From contig JAPJBO010000491.1 in the NCBI GenBank assembly GCA_030068145.1, positions 62,001-126,000 of the forward strand: a DNA stretch of 64,000 nt, in the 5' to 3' direction. The translations under genes were made by a program, and so were the position numbers. Positions 32,456 to 44,099 of the stretch are shown here, piece by piece; positions within the stretch are counted from its first letter, which is position 1, and the number at the start of each line of letters is the position of its first letter. The notes under the pieces are model-generated. The model worked only from the letters and a program-made list of their open reading frames with translations, had not been told where the DNA came from and did no database searches. This DNA comes from Diplonema papillatum (taxonomy: Eukaryota > Euglenozoa > Diplonemea > Diplonemida > Diplonemidae).

Positions 32456-33436
32456 ATGTCCGTTCTGAGAAGCGACTTCGACGGGGGCTCTTTCGACTGG
32501 TCTTCGATCCAGACGAAGGTGTCGGTGCCTCCGGGAATTATCCGAGCCGAGGAAGACGGCGCTTGCATTTTCCCGATGTGCTCAAAGAGCCATGCCGGGG
32601 AAGGGCTGACCCACTGCTTCAGATGCGGCCTCACGGCGATCGCGTATTGCCTGAAGGCAAACCTGGGGTGCAAGAGCACTGCCCAGGGCTTCGTGGACCG
32701 AATGGGGGAAGACGAATGGGTCTGCCCGGTCTGTACGTGGCTTCTGCAGCGGGGTCAGAAGTGGGAGGACGATCGGGAGATGGAAGGCGTGGACGCAGTA
32801 CTCGAGAGCCGTCCGAACCCGGGCTCAAACATCGCCGGCGTCGACGTCGACGAATTGCTCGAACAAACACCACCAGGGCCCTTAAAGGCGCTCGTAGAAC
32901 ATCTTCTTGCCCAAACCAAAACCCAAGAGGGAATTGGAGAGTTTGACATACGAATGGCAAACTCATGGGTACCGAAGGTTGCAACCTCTAACCAGAAGAG
33001 TCAGATGATGACCGAAGTGCGCTACCGTTACGGGCCCATTGAAGAAGACTTCAAGGCCAGTGTACCTGCGTACGTGCACGAGACCCGTGTCCTGTTTTCT
33101 GTCTTGGACAGACTCCTCCCTGTGCCGAAGGACTCGAGACAAGTCCTACAGGTTGCCCATCAACTGCTGGTTCGCCTCGAGGCCCTAAGAATCCGCAAGC
33201 TGCAGGGTATGCCTCAACAACTGGCTTGGGAGTCCAAGCTGCAGTTGGTAGATGCCTCTGAGTTCTCTCGCACAGTGTTAAGAAACGCCCTGCGAGCTGT
33301 CGAGGTGGCCAACGAGGAGGACAGGAGAAGGAGGAACACGGACGGGCTCAAGAGAGCCTCGTCCGAAGGTGAATTCTCCAAGAGGAGAAGGACCGAAACC
33401 CTCTCGAAGTCGGGAAACGGGCGGAAGTCCGTATGA
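32456..33436 (+). CDS. gag-like protein of DIRS-like element
   Basis: A 326-residue protein. Residues about 35-100 are rich in paired Cys/His (CIFPMC, HCFRCG, a Cys cluster, WVCPVC), arranged like a PHD or RING-type zinc-binding module; this is unusual for a gag but its position is that of ORF1 in DIRS elements. The C-terminus is very basic (RRRRNTDG...KRRRTE), as expected for RNA binding. The stop codon TGA (33434-33436) overlaps the ATG of the RT frame as ATGA. The recombinase frame is the same frame as gag and is separated from it only by this one TGA. Confidence 0.7.
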   Translation: MSVLRSDFDGGSFDWSSIQTKVSVPPGIIRAEEDGACIFPMCSKSHAGEGLTHCFRCGLTAIAYCLKANLGCKSTAQGFVDRMGEDEWVCPVCTWLLQRGQKWEDDREMEGVDAVLESRPNPGSNIAGVDVDELLEQTPPGPLKALVEHLLAQTKTQEGIGEFDIRMANSWVPKVATSNQKSQMMTEVRYRYGPIEEDFKASVPAYVHETRVLFSVLDRLLPVPKDSRQVLQVAHQLLVRLEALRIRKLQGMPQQLAWESKLQLVDASEFSRTVLRNALRAVEVANEEDRRRRNTDGLKRASSEGEFSKRRRTETLSKSGNGRKSV

Positions 33437-35955
33437 ACGACTCCCCCCGCGCCAAGTCCTCTCCAACCGCTGAAGCGGAGTCGGGGCCGCCCCCAGAAGG
33501 CCGACTACCTGATCAGCCCAGAGGCTGTCCAGGGGCTGCGTCAAGAGACGTTGAGAACGCTGGCCGAGTGTTACAAAGACACTACCTCCTCGGCTATGAC
33601 GTCGGTGGTGACCCGGGCTCAGCTATTCATTCAGCAGCTACGACAGTTGGACCCGGAAATCTCAAGAGAGATGGGTTTCCTCATGTGGCTGCAACGAAAA
33701 ATCGATGCGAAGGAAATCCAACCAGGCTCAGCCAGCCAGTACGTGACATACTGGATGATGGCCGATATCCCCCCGCTAAAGGCTTTTCGAAAAGCACTGC
33801 ACTTGAAGGAGAGAGAGCTCGAGAGAAGGGAACTCCTGGAGACGAAACTGGTCTCCAAGAGCCAGGTTCTTGGACTGCTGGCGAAATCCACAGGGTTATA
33901 CAAGGTGGCGTTGGCCGCCCAATGGAGCCTCGCGTCTCGTTTTGTGGACCTGGAACGTCTCCAGGTCGGACACATAAAGGAGAAACAAGAGTTTTTCCTC
34001 GTACTTCTCGTAGGGGGGAAGACCGACCCTACGCACCAAGGTCAAGGGATCCTCATACCGAAGACGGGATGGGTGTTCCAGACCGTGATCAGCTGGTGGA
34101 GACGACAGAGATCAACTCTCCTGCTTCCGGGCCTAAGCATCGCAGCCTACAACAAGTGGCTCAGAGGCCATCTTGGGGTCACCAGTCACATGATTCGCCA
34201 CAGTGCACTCACCGAGATCGCCCGGGTGGGTGGCGAACAAGCGGCGCAAGCAATGGGGAGGCACGTAGACGTGAAGAACGTGAGGTTCTATACCCCGATG
34301 GAGACTTGGGAGTCGACGAGCGGAACAATCCGGGGGGCCGGAATTCTGCAGTAGGTTTCGACCGTCCCTTCTGGGCTCCTAATGTGGCCCGCAGCTTAAG
34401 TAAACTGCATACATATGATTACGCCATGAGGTGGGTGGACCACGAGATGCCCCGAGGCTCCCGTGCCACAAAGGCCTGCTTTGAGGGCCTCGTCGACAGC
34501 ATCACTGAATCGTGGGTGGACACTGACCTGTTGCTACGAGACTTCCCTGCCTTAGAGATCAATTTGAAGTGGTTTCGAAATCCCGCTTTCCTCGAGGATA
34601 TCCTTTCGACCGAGTTCAAGAACGCCCCAGGCCCCCCTAACACTAAGTTGAAACAGCACCTTAAAAGACTAGAGGAAATCGGTCTCTGTGAGGCAGTCCC
34701 CCGGTCGGAGGCGGAAAGATCCTGGTTCCACGGCGCCTTCACAGTTGCTAAAAAGAAGGCCGGGGTACTCAGGTTCATTCTCTCGTGCAAGGGGGTGAAT
34801 GAAGCGGTGAGAATGTCGGGACACCCGGTTCCGCCATGCCACCTTCCCTCGTACAACTCAATGCTGCTGAAACTCATGCAATGTAACTTCGTTTGTGAGA
34901 ATGACGCGAAAGGTTTTTTTTACCAGTTTTTGCTGCCGACCTCAGTGAGAAAGTTTTTCTCGTTTAGAGTCGGGTCTGCGAAACGCAGGTTAACTCGGCT
35001 ACCGATGGGTTACTCGCCAGCACCTCAAGCGAGCCAAGCTGTGGCCGAGTCTATCGGTGGACTTGCGGCGAAGAGTTCTCCTTCTTCGGTTCACATCGAG
35101 TGGATCGACAATTTCATACTCGGAGACATACACGAGGAAAAGTTGTGGAACACCCAAAGACGATTGTGTTCGCTGTGCGACCGATACGGAATTGTACTTG
35201 GTGAGGAAGGCCGACCGACGTCCGAAGCCTCGCTCCTTGGAATGGAAGTGAATCTCCAAGACAAGAAGTGGAGACTGAGCACTACGTGGGTTCAAAACGT
35301 TGTGCCAGCCCTCCAATTGGTACTCCGCTGCAGGTCCCCGTTGAGAGATTTTTGGCGAGTCGCAGGCTGTATCATGTGGCGGTACCACGTCATGGCTCGG
35401 CCTCTCCACCACGTCAAGACGTTGTTGGGCTGGATGTCCTCCGTTTCCGCTCCGGACATCGCTTGGAGCGCCCTCTGCGATATCCCGGACCCTGTCCGTT
35501 CCATACTCACGAGAGAGGTCGACATACTAGCCTCGAACAGCTGGAAACGGTGGCTGCGGCCGGAATGCACGGTTCGGACTGTCTCCGACGCGTCTATGTC
35601 GGGATGGGCTTACGTTCTTACCGAAAAGAGCATTGCCCACGGTGTTTTCCCGAATCGCTATACTAAAAGCCACATCAACATAAAAGAGTTATACGCGGCG
35701 GTCCAGGCAGTAAAACGAATTTGCGTACCGGGCATCCGGTTCAGGATTCAGATCGAGGTGGACAACACAACTGTGGTCGCTATCCTGAATAAAGGTTATT
35801 CCCTGATATCTGAGACGCAAGAACTACTCGATGAGCTGGTTGAACTTCTGGACCGAAATTTTGTCGAGGCTATGCACGTCCCTGGATCCCTTAATGTGGC
35901 CGATAAATTCACCCGGATGGCCTACCAAAGACGCTGGTCTGGGTCCCTCCTCTAG
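33433..35955 (+). CDS. reverse transcriptase/RNase H of DIRS-like element
   Basis: An 840-residue frame starting in the ATGA overlap. The first 300 residues have no protein-like signal and mirror the recombinase frame. RT runs from about residue 310 to 660: motif A VCENDAKGFFYQ (Asp about 489), motif B RLPMGYSPAPQASQ, motif C EWIDNF (Trp557-Asn560). Motif C has Asp-Asn where most RTs have Asp-Asp. RNase H follows with all four acidic residues (SDASMSGWA about 717, IKELYAA, EVDNTTVV, NVADKFTR). RNase H makes the protein complete at its C-terminus; no methyltransferase or hydrolase domain follows. The Asp-to-Asn change could inactivate or retune the enzyme. Confidence 0.85.
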   Translation: MNDSPRAKSSPTAEAESGPPPEGRLPDQPRGCPGAASRDVENAGRVLQRHYLLGYDVGGDPGSAIHSAATTVGPGNLKRDGFPHVAATKNRCEGNPTRLSQPVRDILDDGRYPPAKGFSKSTALEGERAREKGTPGDETGLQEPGSWTAGEIHRVIQGGVGRPMEPRVSFCGPGTSPGRTHKGETRVFPRTSRRGEDRPYAPRSRDPHTEDGMGVPDRDQLVETTEINSPASGPKHRSLQQVAQRPSWGHQSHDSPQCTHRDRPGGWRTSGASNGEARRREEREVLYPDGDLGVDERNNPGGRNSAVGFDRPFWAPNVARSLSKLHTYDYAMRWVDHEMPRGSRATKACFEGLVDSITESWVDTDLLLRDFPALEINLKWFRNPAFLEDILSTEFKNAPGPPNTKLKQHLKRLEEIGLCEAVPRSEAERSWFHGAFTVAKKKAGVLRFILSCKGVNEAVRMSGHPVPPCHLPSYNSMLLKLMQCNFVCENDAKGFFYQFLLPTSVRKFFSFRVGSAKRRLTRLPMGYSPAPQASQAVAESIGGLAAKSSPSSVHIEWIDNFILGDIHEEKLWNTQRRLCSLCDRYGIVLGEEGRPTSEASLLGMEVNLQDKKWRLSTTWVQNVVPALQLVLRCRSPLRDFWRVAGCIMWRYHVMARPLHHVKTLLGWMSSVSAPDIAWSALCDIPDPVRSILTREVDILASNSWKRWLRPECTVRTVSDASMSGWAYVLTEKSIAHGVFPNRYTKSHINIKELYAAVQAVKRICVPGIRFRIQIEVDNTTVVAILNKGYSLISETQELLDELVELLDRNFVEAMHVPGSLNVADKFTRMAYQRRWSGSLL
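33437..34354 (+). CDS. tyrosine recombinase of DIRS-like element
   Basis: The clear recombinase frame is 33551-34354 (267 residues from its first listed start), but the frame is open back to the gag stop at 33434-33436 and that extension is protein-like, with an AT-hook-like KRSRGRPQK. Catalytic residues can be placed: Arg in ASRFVDLERL, a Lys in GGKTD, HMIR (HxxR), GRHVD (His) and RFYTP (Tyr nucleophile). It would integrate circular cDNA by strand exchange. It is read in the gag frame and overlaps the start of the RT frame. No ATG is needed if the TGA is read through; otherwise an internal start is used. The order gag-recombinase-RT, with the recombinase overlapping RT, is like DIRS-1 and unlike PAT or Ngaro. 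Confidence 0.85.
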   Translation, partial: TTPPAPSPLQPLKRSRGRPQKADYLISPEAVQGLRQETLRTLAECYKDTTSSAMTSVVTRAQLFIQQLRQLDPEISREMGFLMWLQRKIDAKEIQPGSASQYVTYWMMADIPPLKAFRKALHLKERELERRELLETKLVSKSQVLGLLAKSTGLYKVALAAQWSLASRFVDLERLQVGHIKEKQEFFLVLLVGGKTDPTHQGQGILIPKTGWVFQTVISWWRRQRSTLLLPGLSIAAYNKWLRGHLGVTSHMIRHSALTEIARVGGEQAAQAMGRHVDVKNVRFYTPMETWESTSGTIRGAGILQ

Positions 35956-36355
35956 AAGCTTTGATTTTCTTTGACGCAACCCATTGTGCTGGCCCTTGCT
36001 TGACCTCGGCCTCGTAGCGCCTTACTGGCAGCTCATTGCCGTTATCACAAGCGCTTCTCCGAGTGATGTGACGCGTCTGCAACATGTCTCACAGTCCCCA
36101 GTAAGAACTGAGGACCAGCCTGCGAAGATTCTTTCGGCAGTCCCGACAGAGTTTTCCAGCAAACAATGCCGAGAGGCCACAACGAGCGAAGTTGTTATAT
36201 GACAAGACTAAAATTACTGCACGGCAAGAGCCAACAAACAGCAGTACTAAAAAAGACCGAAGAGTGGTTCGGCGATCTTCCTCTTCCAACTTCCAACGAC
36301 TCTTGTACTTACCGACGTAAAAGGGGTACACGTGCTCAACGACGCCTTTTCTTTT

Positions 36356-36460
36356 TTGGAACAACATACCACGCTGGACATGTCAGTACAAAAAAGAAAG
36401 TTGGCAGCGTTGGAACCTGCCATGTAAAGATACAAAACAGGTCCTTCGCACACACAAATA
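36356..36460 (+). repeat. DIRS-like element, right 105-bp direct repeat
   Basis: Identical to 32334-32438. Confidence 0.8.
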
Positions 36461-36552
36461 CTTCCTGAGAGATTATTCCTCGCACTGTTTTCGCTAGCGG
36501 GAGCACTGTTCACTGCTTTCGTGTGTTTGTCTCATTTTTTTTTTTTTTTTTT

Positions 36553-37754
<1,202 letters not shown>

Positions 37755-38540
37755 CGGTGGTGTTTTTGTGTTGTCCGACGATCCCAGATGGGGTGTGCAG
37801 GTTGTTGCCTTTCGGTCTTTTAGCGTTTGTTGAGTTTGTGAAGCTCAGTTTAGTGCGTGCTTGTGGCGATCGAAGGGGTTTCCAGAGTGTCTATTCAAAG
37901 GATCAAATTGGATACATAAAGTCCTGGGTGCGCAAACAGTAGTAGTTTGAACTTGATATGCAGCAACAATCTGTGTGACGATAGACTGCACAAAGCTGCA
38001 GGACCCGCTGCTCCCTCTCGAAACCCGACTGTCCAATCACGGTCGCTTATTTGTTTGTGTGATTTGACCTGTACGCGTTCAGGTTAAACCGCTGTCAACG
38101 TTCCTTTTTAGCTGTCACAAGTATGCTCACTAAGGAGGTGGTTACTGGTTGTCGTAAAAAAGACAGGCGCTTCGTTTTGCTGGCGCGATGATCGTTTTCC
38201 CACTTGTATTTACCCTGTGTCGTTTTCAGGTAGGAAATTCTGAACAACCGTCAAAACACGCTGTCCGCGCCTTTTTAGCTTGCGCATACATTGGAAGCCC
38301 CAAGCCTGAACCTGAACCGGTGTTCTGGCGCAAGCTGCTTGGTGACAACCGGCGTCGAGGTATGTCTCCTGGAATGGTAAGTAAGACCACCGGATCACAC
38401 CATGGAAACTCGAAAGAGAACGCTGGTAGCGTGGTTGGGAGGAGATTAAGCCTAACGATGCTCACTCACTAGCAGGCTAACTTCCACCGGCACGTGCAAA
38501 CAAAGAAATGGCACGAACTCGGACTGCCATCCTCGACAGT

Positions 38541-39569
38541 AACAATCTTGTACTTGTTCGCCATCGGCCTCCGCGATATTTAACCTTGGCAAAGGGATAT
38601 TCATTCCTATCCTGGTCGATCCGAGCAAAACTGAGGCAGTCGGCAAGCCGTCTCGCATGGACGATCCGAATAGGTCCAGACGTTTCTAACAATCTTGTAC
38701 TTGTTCGCCATCGGCCTCCGCGATATTTAACCTTGGCAAAGGGATATTCATTCCTATCCTGGTCGATCCGAGCAAAACTGAGGCAGTCAGCAAGCCGTCT
38801 CGCATGGACGATCCGAATAGGTCCAGACGTTTCTAACAATCTTGTACTTGTTCGCCATCGGCCTCCGCGATATTTAACCTTGGCAAAGGGATATTCATTC
38901 CTATCCTGGTCGATCCGAGCAAAACTGAGGCAGTCAGCAAGCCGTCTCGCATGGACGATCCGAATAGGTCCAGACGTTTCTAACAATCTTGTACTTGTTC
39001 GCCATCGGCCTCCGCGATATTTAACCTTGGCAAAGGGATATTCATTCCTATCCTGGTCGATCCGAGCAAAACTGAGGCAGTCGGCAAGCCGTCTCGCATG
39101 GACGATCCGAATAGGTCCAGACGTTTCTAACAATCTTGTACTTGTTCGCCATCGGCCTCCGCGATATTTAACCTTGGCAAAGGGATATTCATTCCTATCC
39201 TGGTCGATCCGAGCAAAACTGAGGCAGTCGGCAAGCCGTCTCGCATGGACGATCCGAATAGGTCCAGACGTTTCTAACAATCTTGTACTTGTTCGCCATC
39301 GGCCTCCGCGATATTTAACCTTGGCAAAGGGATATTCATTCCTATCCTGGTCGATCCGAGCAAAACTGAGGCAGTCGGCAAGCCGTCTCGCATGGACGAT
39401 CCGAATAGGTCCAGACGTTTCTAACAATCTTGTACTTGTTCGCCATCGGCCTCCGCGATATTTAACCTTGGCAAAGGGATATTAATTCCTATCCTGGTCG
39501 ATCCGAGCAAAACTGAGGCAGTCGGCAAGCCGTCTCGCACGGACGATCCGAATAGGTCCAGACGTTTCA
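38541..39569. repeat. 147-bp satellite, seven copies
   Basis: Seven units start at 38541, 38688, 38835, 38982, 39129, 39276 and 39423, with an exact 147-bp period and only two or three base differences. The unit begins AACAATCTTGTACTTGTTCG. Because 147 is a multiple of three, both strands show long open frames. A diverged single copy is at about 39685-39790 (TGTACTCGTTCGCTATCGGC), probably the founder. Confidence 0.95.
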
Positions 39570-39965
39570 ACCTTAAACCCCAGTGAAGGAGCAATGATTA
39601 AGATTTGAAAGCATCTCCACTTCTCTTACCACTCATCGGTTTCAGGAACTTTTAAACCCTCTCTTCAAAGTTCTTTGCATCTTTCCATCACTGTACTCGT
39701 TCGCTATCGGCCTCCGGGAGACACTTAGCCTTGGCAGAGGGATACCTGCCGATTTGCTCAGCGTTCCCAAACTGAGCGACTCATGCTAGCAAGGAATTAA
39801 CCAACATGGCTCGTCGAGGAAACACGGGACTCTCACTCTGTAGATACCGGGAAGTACTAAATGCAAATGAGTACCACCAGAAATCGTCATTTTACCCTAT
39901 TTGGGGTGTACTTGGGAAGTTCTTAGTGTAGTAGTGTAGTAGTGAGTTAAGTTTTCTACGGTGGA

Positions 39966-40265
39966 TCACACCATTACAATCAATTGTTGTTGCGAAAAAG
40001 AAAGACGCGCACCTTCGTCGGGTTGCTTTTCCTGGTCGCCTTCGTTCTCGCTGTCTTCGGGCTCGCCTTCCGCCCGGCGAGTCACAGTGGCCAGCCTCTT
40101 CAGCAGCCAGCTGTACTCCGATCGCTCTTTCTCGTCAGTCTCCTCCGCAGCCGGAGAGGCAACAGGCGTGTCGTCTGCCGGGGCTTCGAAGTACAGAACG
40201 TCGGCGCTGCCTTCAGAGAAGCTGACGGCTTTCTTGAGGCGCTGGGAGAGCACGTCCAGAGTCAT
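39966..40265 (-). CDS. short acidic protein or first exon, unknown
   Basis: From the ATG at 40265 the frame gives 99 residues: MTLDVLSQRLKKAVSFSEG, then an acidic Pro/Glu-rich part. Codon use is GC3-rich, like the other host exons. A good donor (GACGAAG|GTGCGCG, about 40012) suggests this is exon 1 of a longer gene, but the next exon was not found. The function is unknown. Confidence 0.45.
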   Translation of the reverse strand: MTLDVLSQRLKKAVSFSEGSADVLYFEAPADDTPVASPAAEETDEKERSEYSWLLKRLATVTRRAEGEPEDSENEGDQEKQPDEGARLSFSQQQLIVMV

Positions 40266-40394
40266 CTCGGTCGGTTTGTGCGTGCTTCTCGGGTGTTTCT
40301 TTGTTGGTTGTGTATGTGTGCGTGAGCGTGTAATGCGGATTGCGGTTGCTTGTTTTCTGGTGTGATTTGAGGTTAGGTTCAAGACGCGGTTGAG

Positions 40395-40510
40395 GGGGAC
40401 GGAATAGATATGTGATCAACACCGCACACCACGGTCTCGTGTGCGCCATGTTTCGGTCATTTAAGCCACGGACACGTAAAGGCGCGGAACCTGAGTGCCT
40501 GCAGACGCAT
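40395..40510. repeat. R1 fragment
   Basis: Contains ATATGTGATCAACACCGCAC, CCATGTTTCGGTCATTTAAG and GCGCGGAACCTGAGTGCCTG. Confidence 0.65.
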
Positions 40511-40859
40511 GTCTCTTCAAAGGACATGTGGAGCAGGAAAGGCGAAAAGGTAGAGAAAGGGAGTGTAAGCCTCTCCTTTTTCGTACCTTCCCGAAGTAGA
40601 ATCCTCTCCGGAAGCCAAGATGCATGTACAAGCCACCCACTTGGTACGAGGTGGTTCACACGTCACACAACACGCGATAAAACGTGTGAAATCACGTGTC
40701 GTTTTCGTGCAAGACGCGACATAACGTGTGCAATTGTGCGTTATCTTCATCACAAGTGGGTCCAGACGCAGCTGGGTGAGTCGCCCTTGTATACGTTCAG
40801 ACCCCTTTTTCCGCCATCTTCGCACACCTCTTCTGATCGACTTCTAAATCCCGAGGGGC

Positions 40860-41480
40860 ATGAACACAACCCCTCAAACCAGTACACCTCCATCTGCATC
40901 CACCAACCTCCTCAAACCTGCACTATCCACTCATCGAGGGTGCGGTGCACTTTCAGCTACGTGCACTTTCAGCTACCCCGCTAGCCAGCATCGTCCCTCA
41001 AACCAAAACAGCTTCACTCTGCATCGACCCACCTCCTCAAACCTGCACTATCCACTCATCGAAGATGCTTTACATTTTTAGCTACCCCGCTAGTCAACAT
41101 CGCCCCTCAAACCAGTTCTACGTCATCAAGCACTTGTGCCAGCCAACCCAGCATGCTCACTCATCACGAAGATGCATTGGTTGTATGTAGCGACACGCGA
41201 CCAGCAGAGAAGATGCACGCCAACATTCGTAGCGACCCTCAGACCTCTCGCACCCCTCATACCAGTACTTTCTGTACCTGCCAACCCAGCACGATCACTC
41301 ATCATGAGAAGACAGCACCTGTTCCCCAGAGAAGATGCACTCTAACTTTCGTAGCGACCCTCAGACCTCTTGCAGCGGCCCCGCATACCAATGCAGTCTA
41401 TCGACACAGATTGCTGCTCCATAACAAGTTCAAACCAGTACCACTCATCAAACACCAGCCAACCCAGCACGCACTCTAGC
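40860..41480. repeat. diverged tandem repeats, TC/CA-rich
   Basis: Units of about 90-115 bp share CCTCAAACCAGTAC, CACCTCCTCAAACCTGCACT, ATCCACTCATCGA, AGCTACCCCGCTAG and AGCGACCCTCAGACCTCT. Frames running through it are not convincing genes. Confidence 0.7.
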
Positions 41481-41990
41481 CTTTAGCGACACTCAGACCT
41501 CTCACTGCAGCACTGCAGCCCCTTCGAAGAGTTCGCGACAATAAAAGAAAAGCAGAACAGGGGTCGACACAAGCTTCAATGATGTGTGCGTGTGTGTCGC
41601 GCACAGAATACGAATCTTCTAAGACCTCAAGGATCTTATAAAACAAAAGACGAAGGGCACGTAGCAAGATGGGGGGGATGTGTGGAAGAAGATGAAAAAA
41701 GAAGAAGGAAGAAAAACAAAAAAACGGCGAAAGTCGCGAGGGCAAGGCGGACTTTCTGGGCTGATTTCTTTTTATTTTTTCATGTTGTGGGAAGGGGGGT
41801 TTGCGGGGGGGGGTTTTTTGGTTGCGAGGACACGCTGGGGTGCCCTCGGTCTGTCTTTCGTTGATCCTGCGGTCTTTACTCGGGAAGAGGGAAGGGGCCG
41901 TTCATAGCGACGTTGCTTTTTGATCCTTCGATGGCTCTTCCTAACCTAGACAAGCAGAATTGTCTAAGGGTTGGATTATCACCCACGAAC

Positions 41991-42024
<34 letters not shown>

Positions 42025-42028
<4 letters not shown>

Positions 42029-42300
42029 CTGGTTTTACCCTGCCGACAGGTTCGCCCATGCCAACAGTAGTTGAGTACTGCTGGAGAATCCAGCCGCATG
42101 CTTCTACAGATCGTATGGACCACCCACCACCACAGAATGCACCCTGTCCGTGGGGACTTGGGGTTGTATCTTGGTGAGCCGGTCCACCCCCCAGCTGATA
42201 CACTGCTGTAGTATACACACACTGCTGTTGTACACACTGCTGTAGTATACACTGCTGTAGTATACACTGCTGTAGTAAACACCGCTGTAGTACGGTAACA
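42025..42300. repeat. R6 copy 2 with expanded tail
   Basis: Matches 14440-14645. Its last block (CACTGCTGTAGTATACA) is expanded to about six units at 42205-42295. Confidence 0.75.
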
Positions 42301-42629
42301 CAGGAACTGGAGCAAAGCGCAGGCACCACCCGAGCCCACAGCCGGAGAATTCGGGTGGGTTGAGGCGGGTCCTTCGAAGACTAATTTTTTTCTTCCCTTC
42401 CCTTTCCGATGATGATTACTTCGGGTGGCGTGGCGAGCTCGAATACCCACGCCAAGATCTGAGTGCAATGACCGAAGACTCAAGCCGAGACCGAGTGAAA
42501 TGAGGCCAGAAGCTGGCTGCGAATTGCCTTCTGGAGGTGATTTCGCCTTGTGTTCGCATTTTGCGGCCGTCCGACCACTTTTTCTGGCTTTCCGGAGCGT
42601 TTTGGGGGAGGCCACCCGGTTCAACTCCT

Positions 42630-42800
42630 GATAGCCTGTGCTGGCCTGTGATAGACTGCTGATAGACTGCTGATAGACTGTCCGATGCACTTCCAGGAGA
42701 AAACAAAATGTTTCCCCCGAAGAGCATGACAGACACCCTGTATGTAGATTCGTCAAGCCTCGCAGATTTCCTCGGGAAATCCGTGACTGGCTCAATCTTG
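42630..42800. repeat. dispersed repeat R7, copy 1
   Basis: An inverted match to 49565-49680: AAACAAAATGTTTCCCCCGA, ACACCCTGT and GTCAAGCCTCGCAGATTTCC. It is preceded by three GATAGACTGCT units. Confidence 0.65.
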
Positions 42801-42999
42801 GCTTGCAGACCTGCCGCAAATTCCCGGCCGCACAGAACCTTCTCACGACCGGCCCACCTCCGCGAGTGATGGTCGGGAGGCTCTGCAAGACTGTCCCGAG
42901 CCCCGGCCCTGCTGAGGAGCTGCAAGAGGAGGGTAAGCAGGGGCTTCAAACGGTTTCATCGCGAGGCTGGAACACGACCAGATGTGACCGTGGTAAGGG

Positions 43000-43350
43000 C
43001 CTCCCTCGTGCGGTGATGAGGGACGAAAACTGTCCTTCCACCCGAGAAGAACCCCCCTCGGCTTCAACAATTTTGTCTTCTAAGAAGGACGCGGGAATCG
43101 AATGTGGCCATGATATGTCTCTTCCTCGTGCATTGACCAGGGACGAACGGTCCTTCCACTCCGAGAAGCACCCCCCTCGGCTTCAACAATTTTGTCTTCT
43201 AAGAAGGACGCGGGAATCGAATGTGGCCATGATATGGCTCTTCCTCGTGCATTGACCAGGATCGAACGGTCCTTCCACTCCGAGAAGCACCCCCCTCGGC
43301 TTCAACAATTTCGTCTTCTAAGAAGGACGCGGGAACACGATCATGAGAGC
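43000..43350. repeat. about 118-bp tandem repeat, three copies
   Basis: Units share CCTCGGCTTCAACAATTT, GTCTTCTAAGAAGGACGCGG and CCTCGTGCATTGACCAGG. A fourth worn unit continues to about 43460. Confidence 0.85.
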
Positions 43351-44099
43351 CGCCTTGCCTTGTAACGCTGCGGGCCCTCTTCTTTCTCTCATGATGAGGG
43401 TCTTCCTCGTGCAGTAGTAAGGGGACGAATGCCGACACGGCGCGGGTCCTTCCCCTGCAGGAAGAACCCCGTATTTCCCGCGTCAACGGGTTTGGGTGTG
43501 TGTCACGAACGCCGTCACTTCCACTTCGAAAAGAACTCCCGACGATTTTGTCGTGTGAAAACGACCGCGTTCGGTTGTGTTCCTCGCCCGTCGTCTAATT
43601 GCGAGGGGGAAAGCCCCTCCCTCGATGAGGAAAGGACGAGGGCACGAACGACGCCACGCGTAAAACGGCTTTTCTCGTGTGAGAAGGTACGCTGTGGGTT
43701 TCCTGCCCAGTGCCCTAAACGTCAACGCTGAGAGATCCGTTCAAGCGCGGGTAAACTGCGGGGGTAAACATGACTCTCTGAAGGTAGCCAAATGCTTTGT
43801 CTTCTAATTAAAGACGCGCATGAATGGACCAATGAGATTCCTTCTGCCCTTACCTACTATCTGGTGAAACAGCAGTCCAGGGAACGGACTTCGAACTGGC
43901 CGCGGGGGAAAGAAGTCCCTGTTGAGTTTGACTCTAGTCTGACGTGTGTGCGTGAGTGACACTTCGGTGCCGGAGCTACAACAACAACAGGAGTTGACGT
44001 CTGGTTTGTCAGGCGGCTGTTCGCAACTCGACACAGGACCACCCATGCTACGAGAGCGCAGGCAACTCCGCCTCGGGGAGAAAAAGGCCCCTTACAACC

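Larger units (their letters stand above)
32334..36460 (+). mobile_element. DIRS-like tyrosine-recombinase retroelement
   Basis: An identical 105-bp direct repeat (32334-32438 and 36356-36460, from TTGGAACAACATACCACGCT to CACACACAAATA) brackets three overlapping ORFs: gag-like, tyrosine recombinase and RT/RNase H. Having a recombinase instead of a DDE integrase or endonuclease places it in the DIRS order. The repeats are direct and the second lies 0.4 kb after the RT stop, which recalls the split direct repeats of PAT/Ngaro types; a matching second repeat pair was not found. Identity of the repeats suggests a young insertion. Confidence 0.75.

Noticed and set aside
33433-34350. First 300 residues of the RT frame as a real domain
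   Set aside because: Gly/Pro/Arg-rich, non-domain sequence that mirrors the well-conserved recombinase frame.
38477-39485. Frames of 316 and 325 residues on opposite strands
   Set aside because: Produced by the 147-bp satellite, a multiple of three; no domain and no start context.
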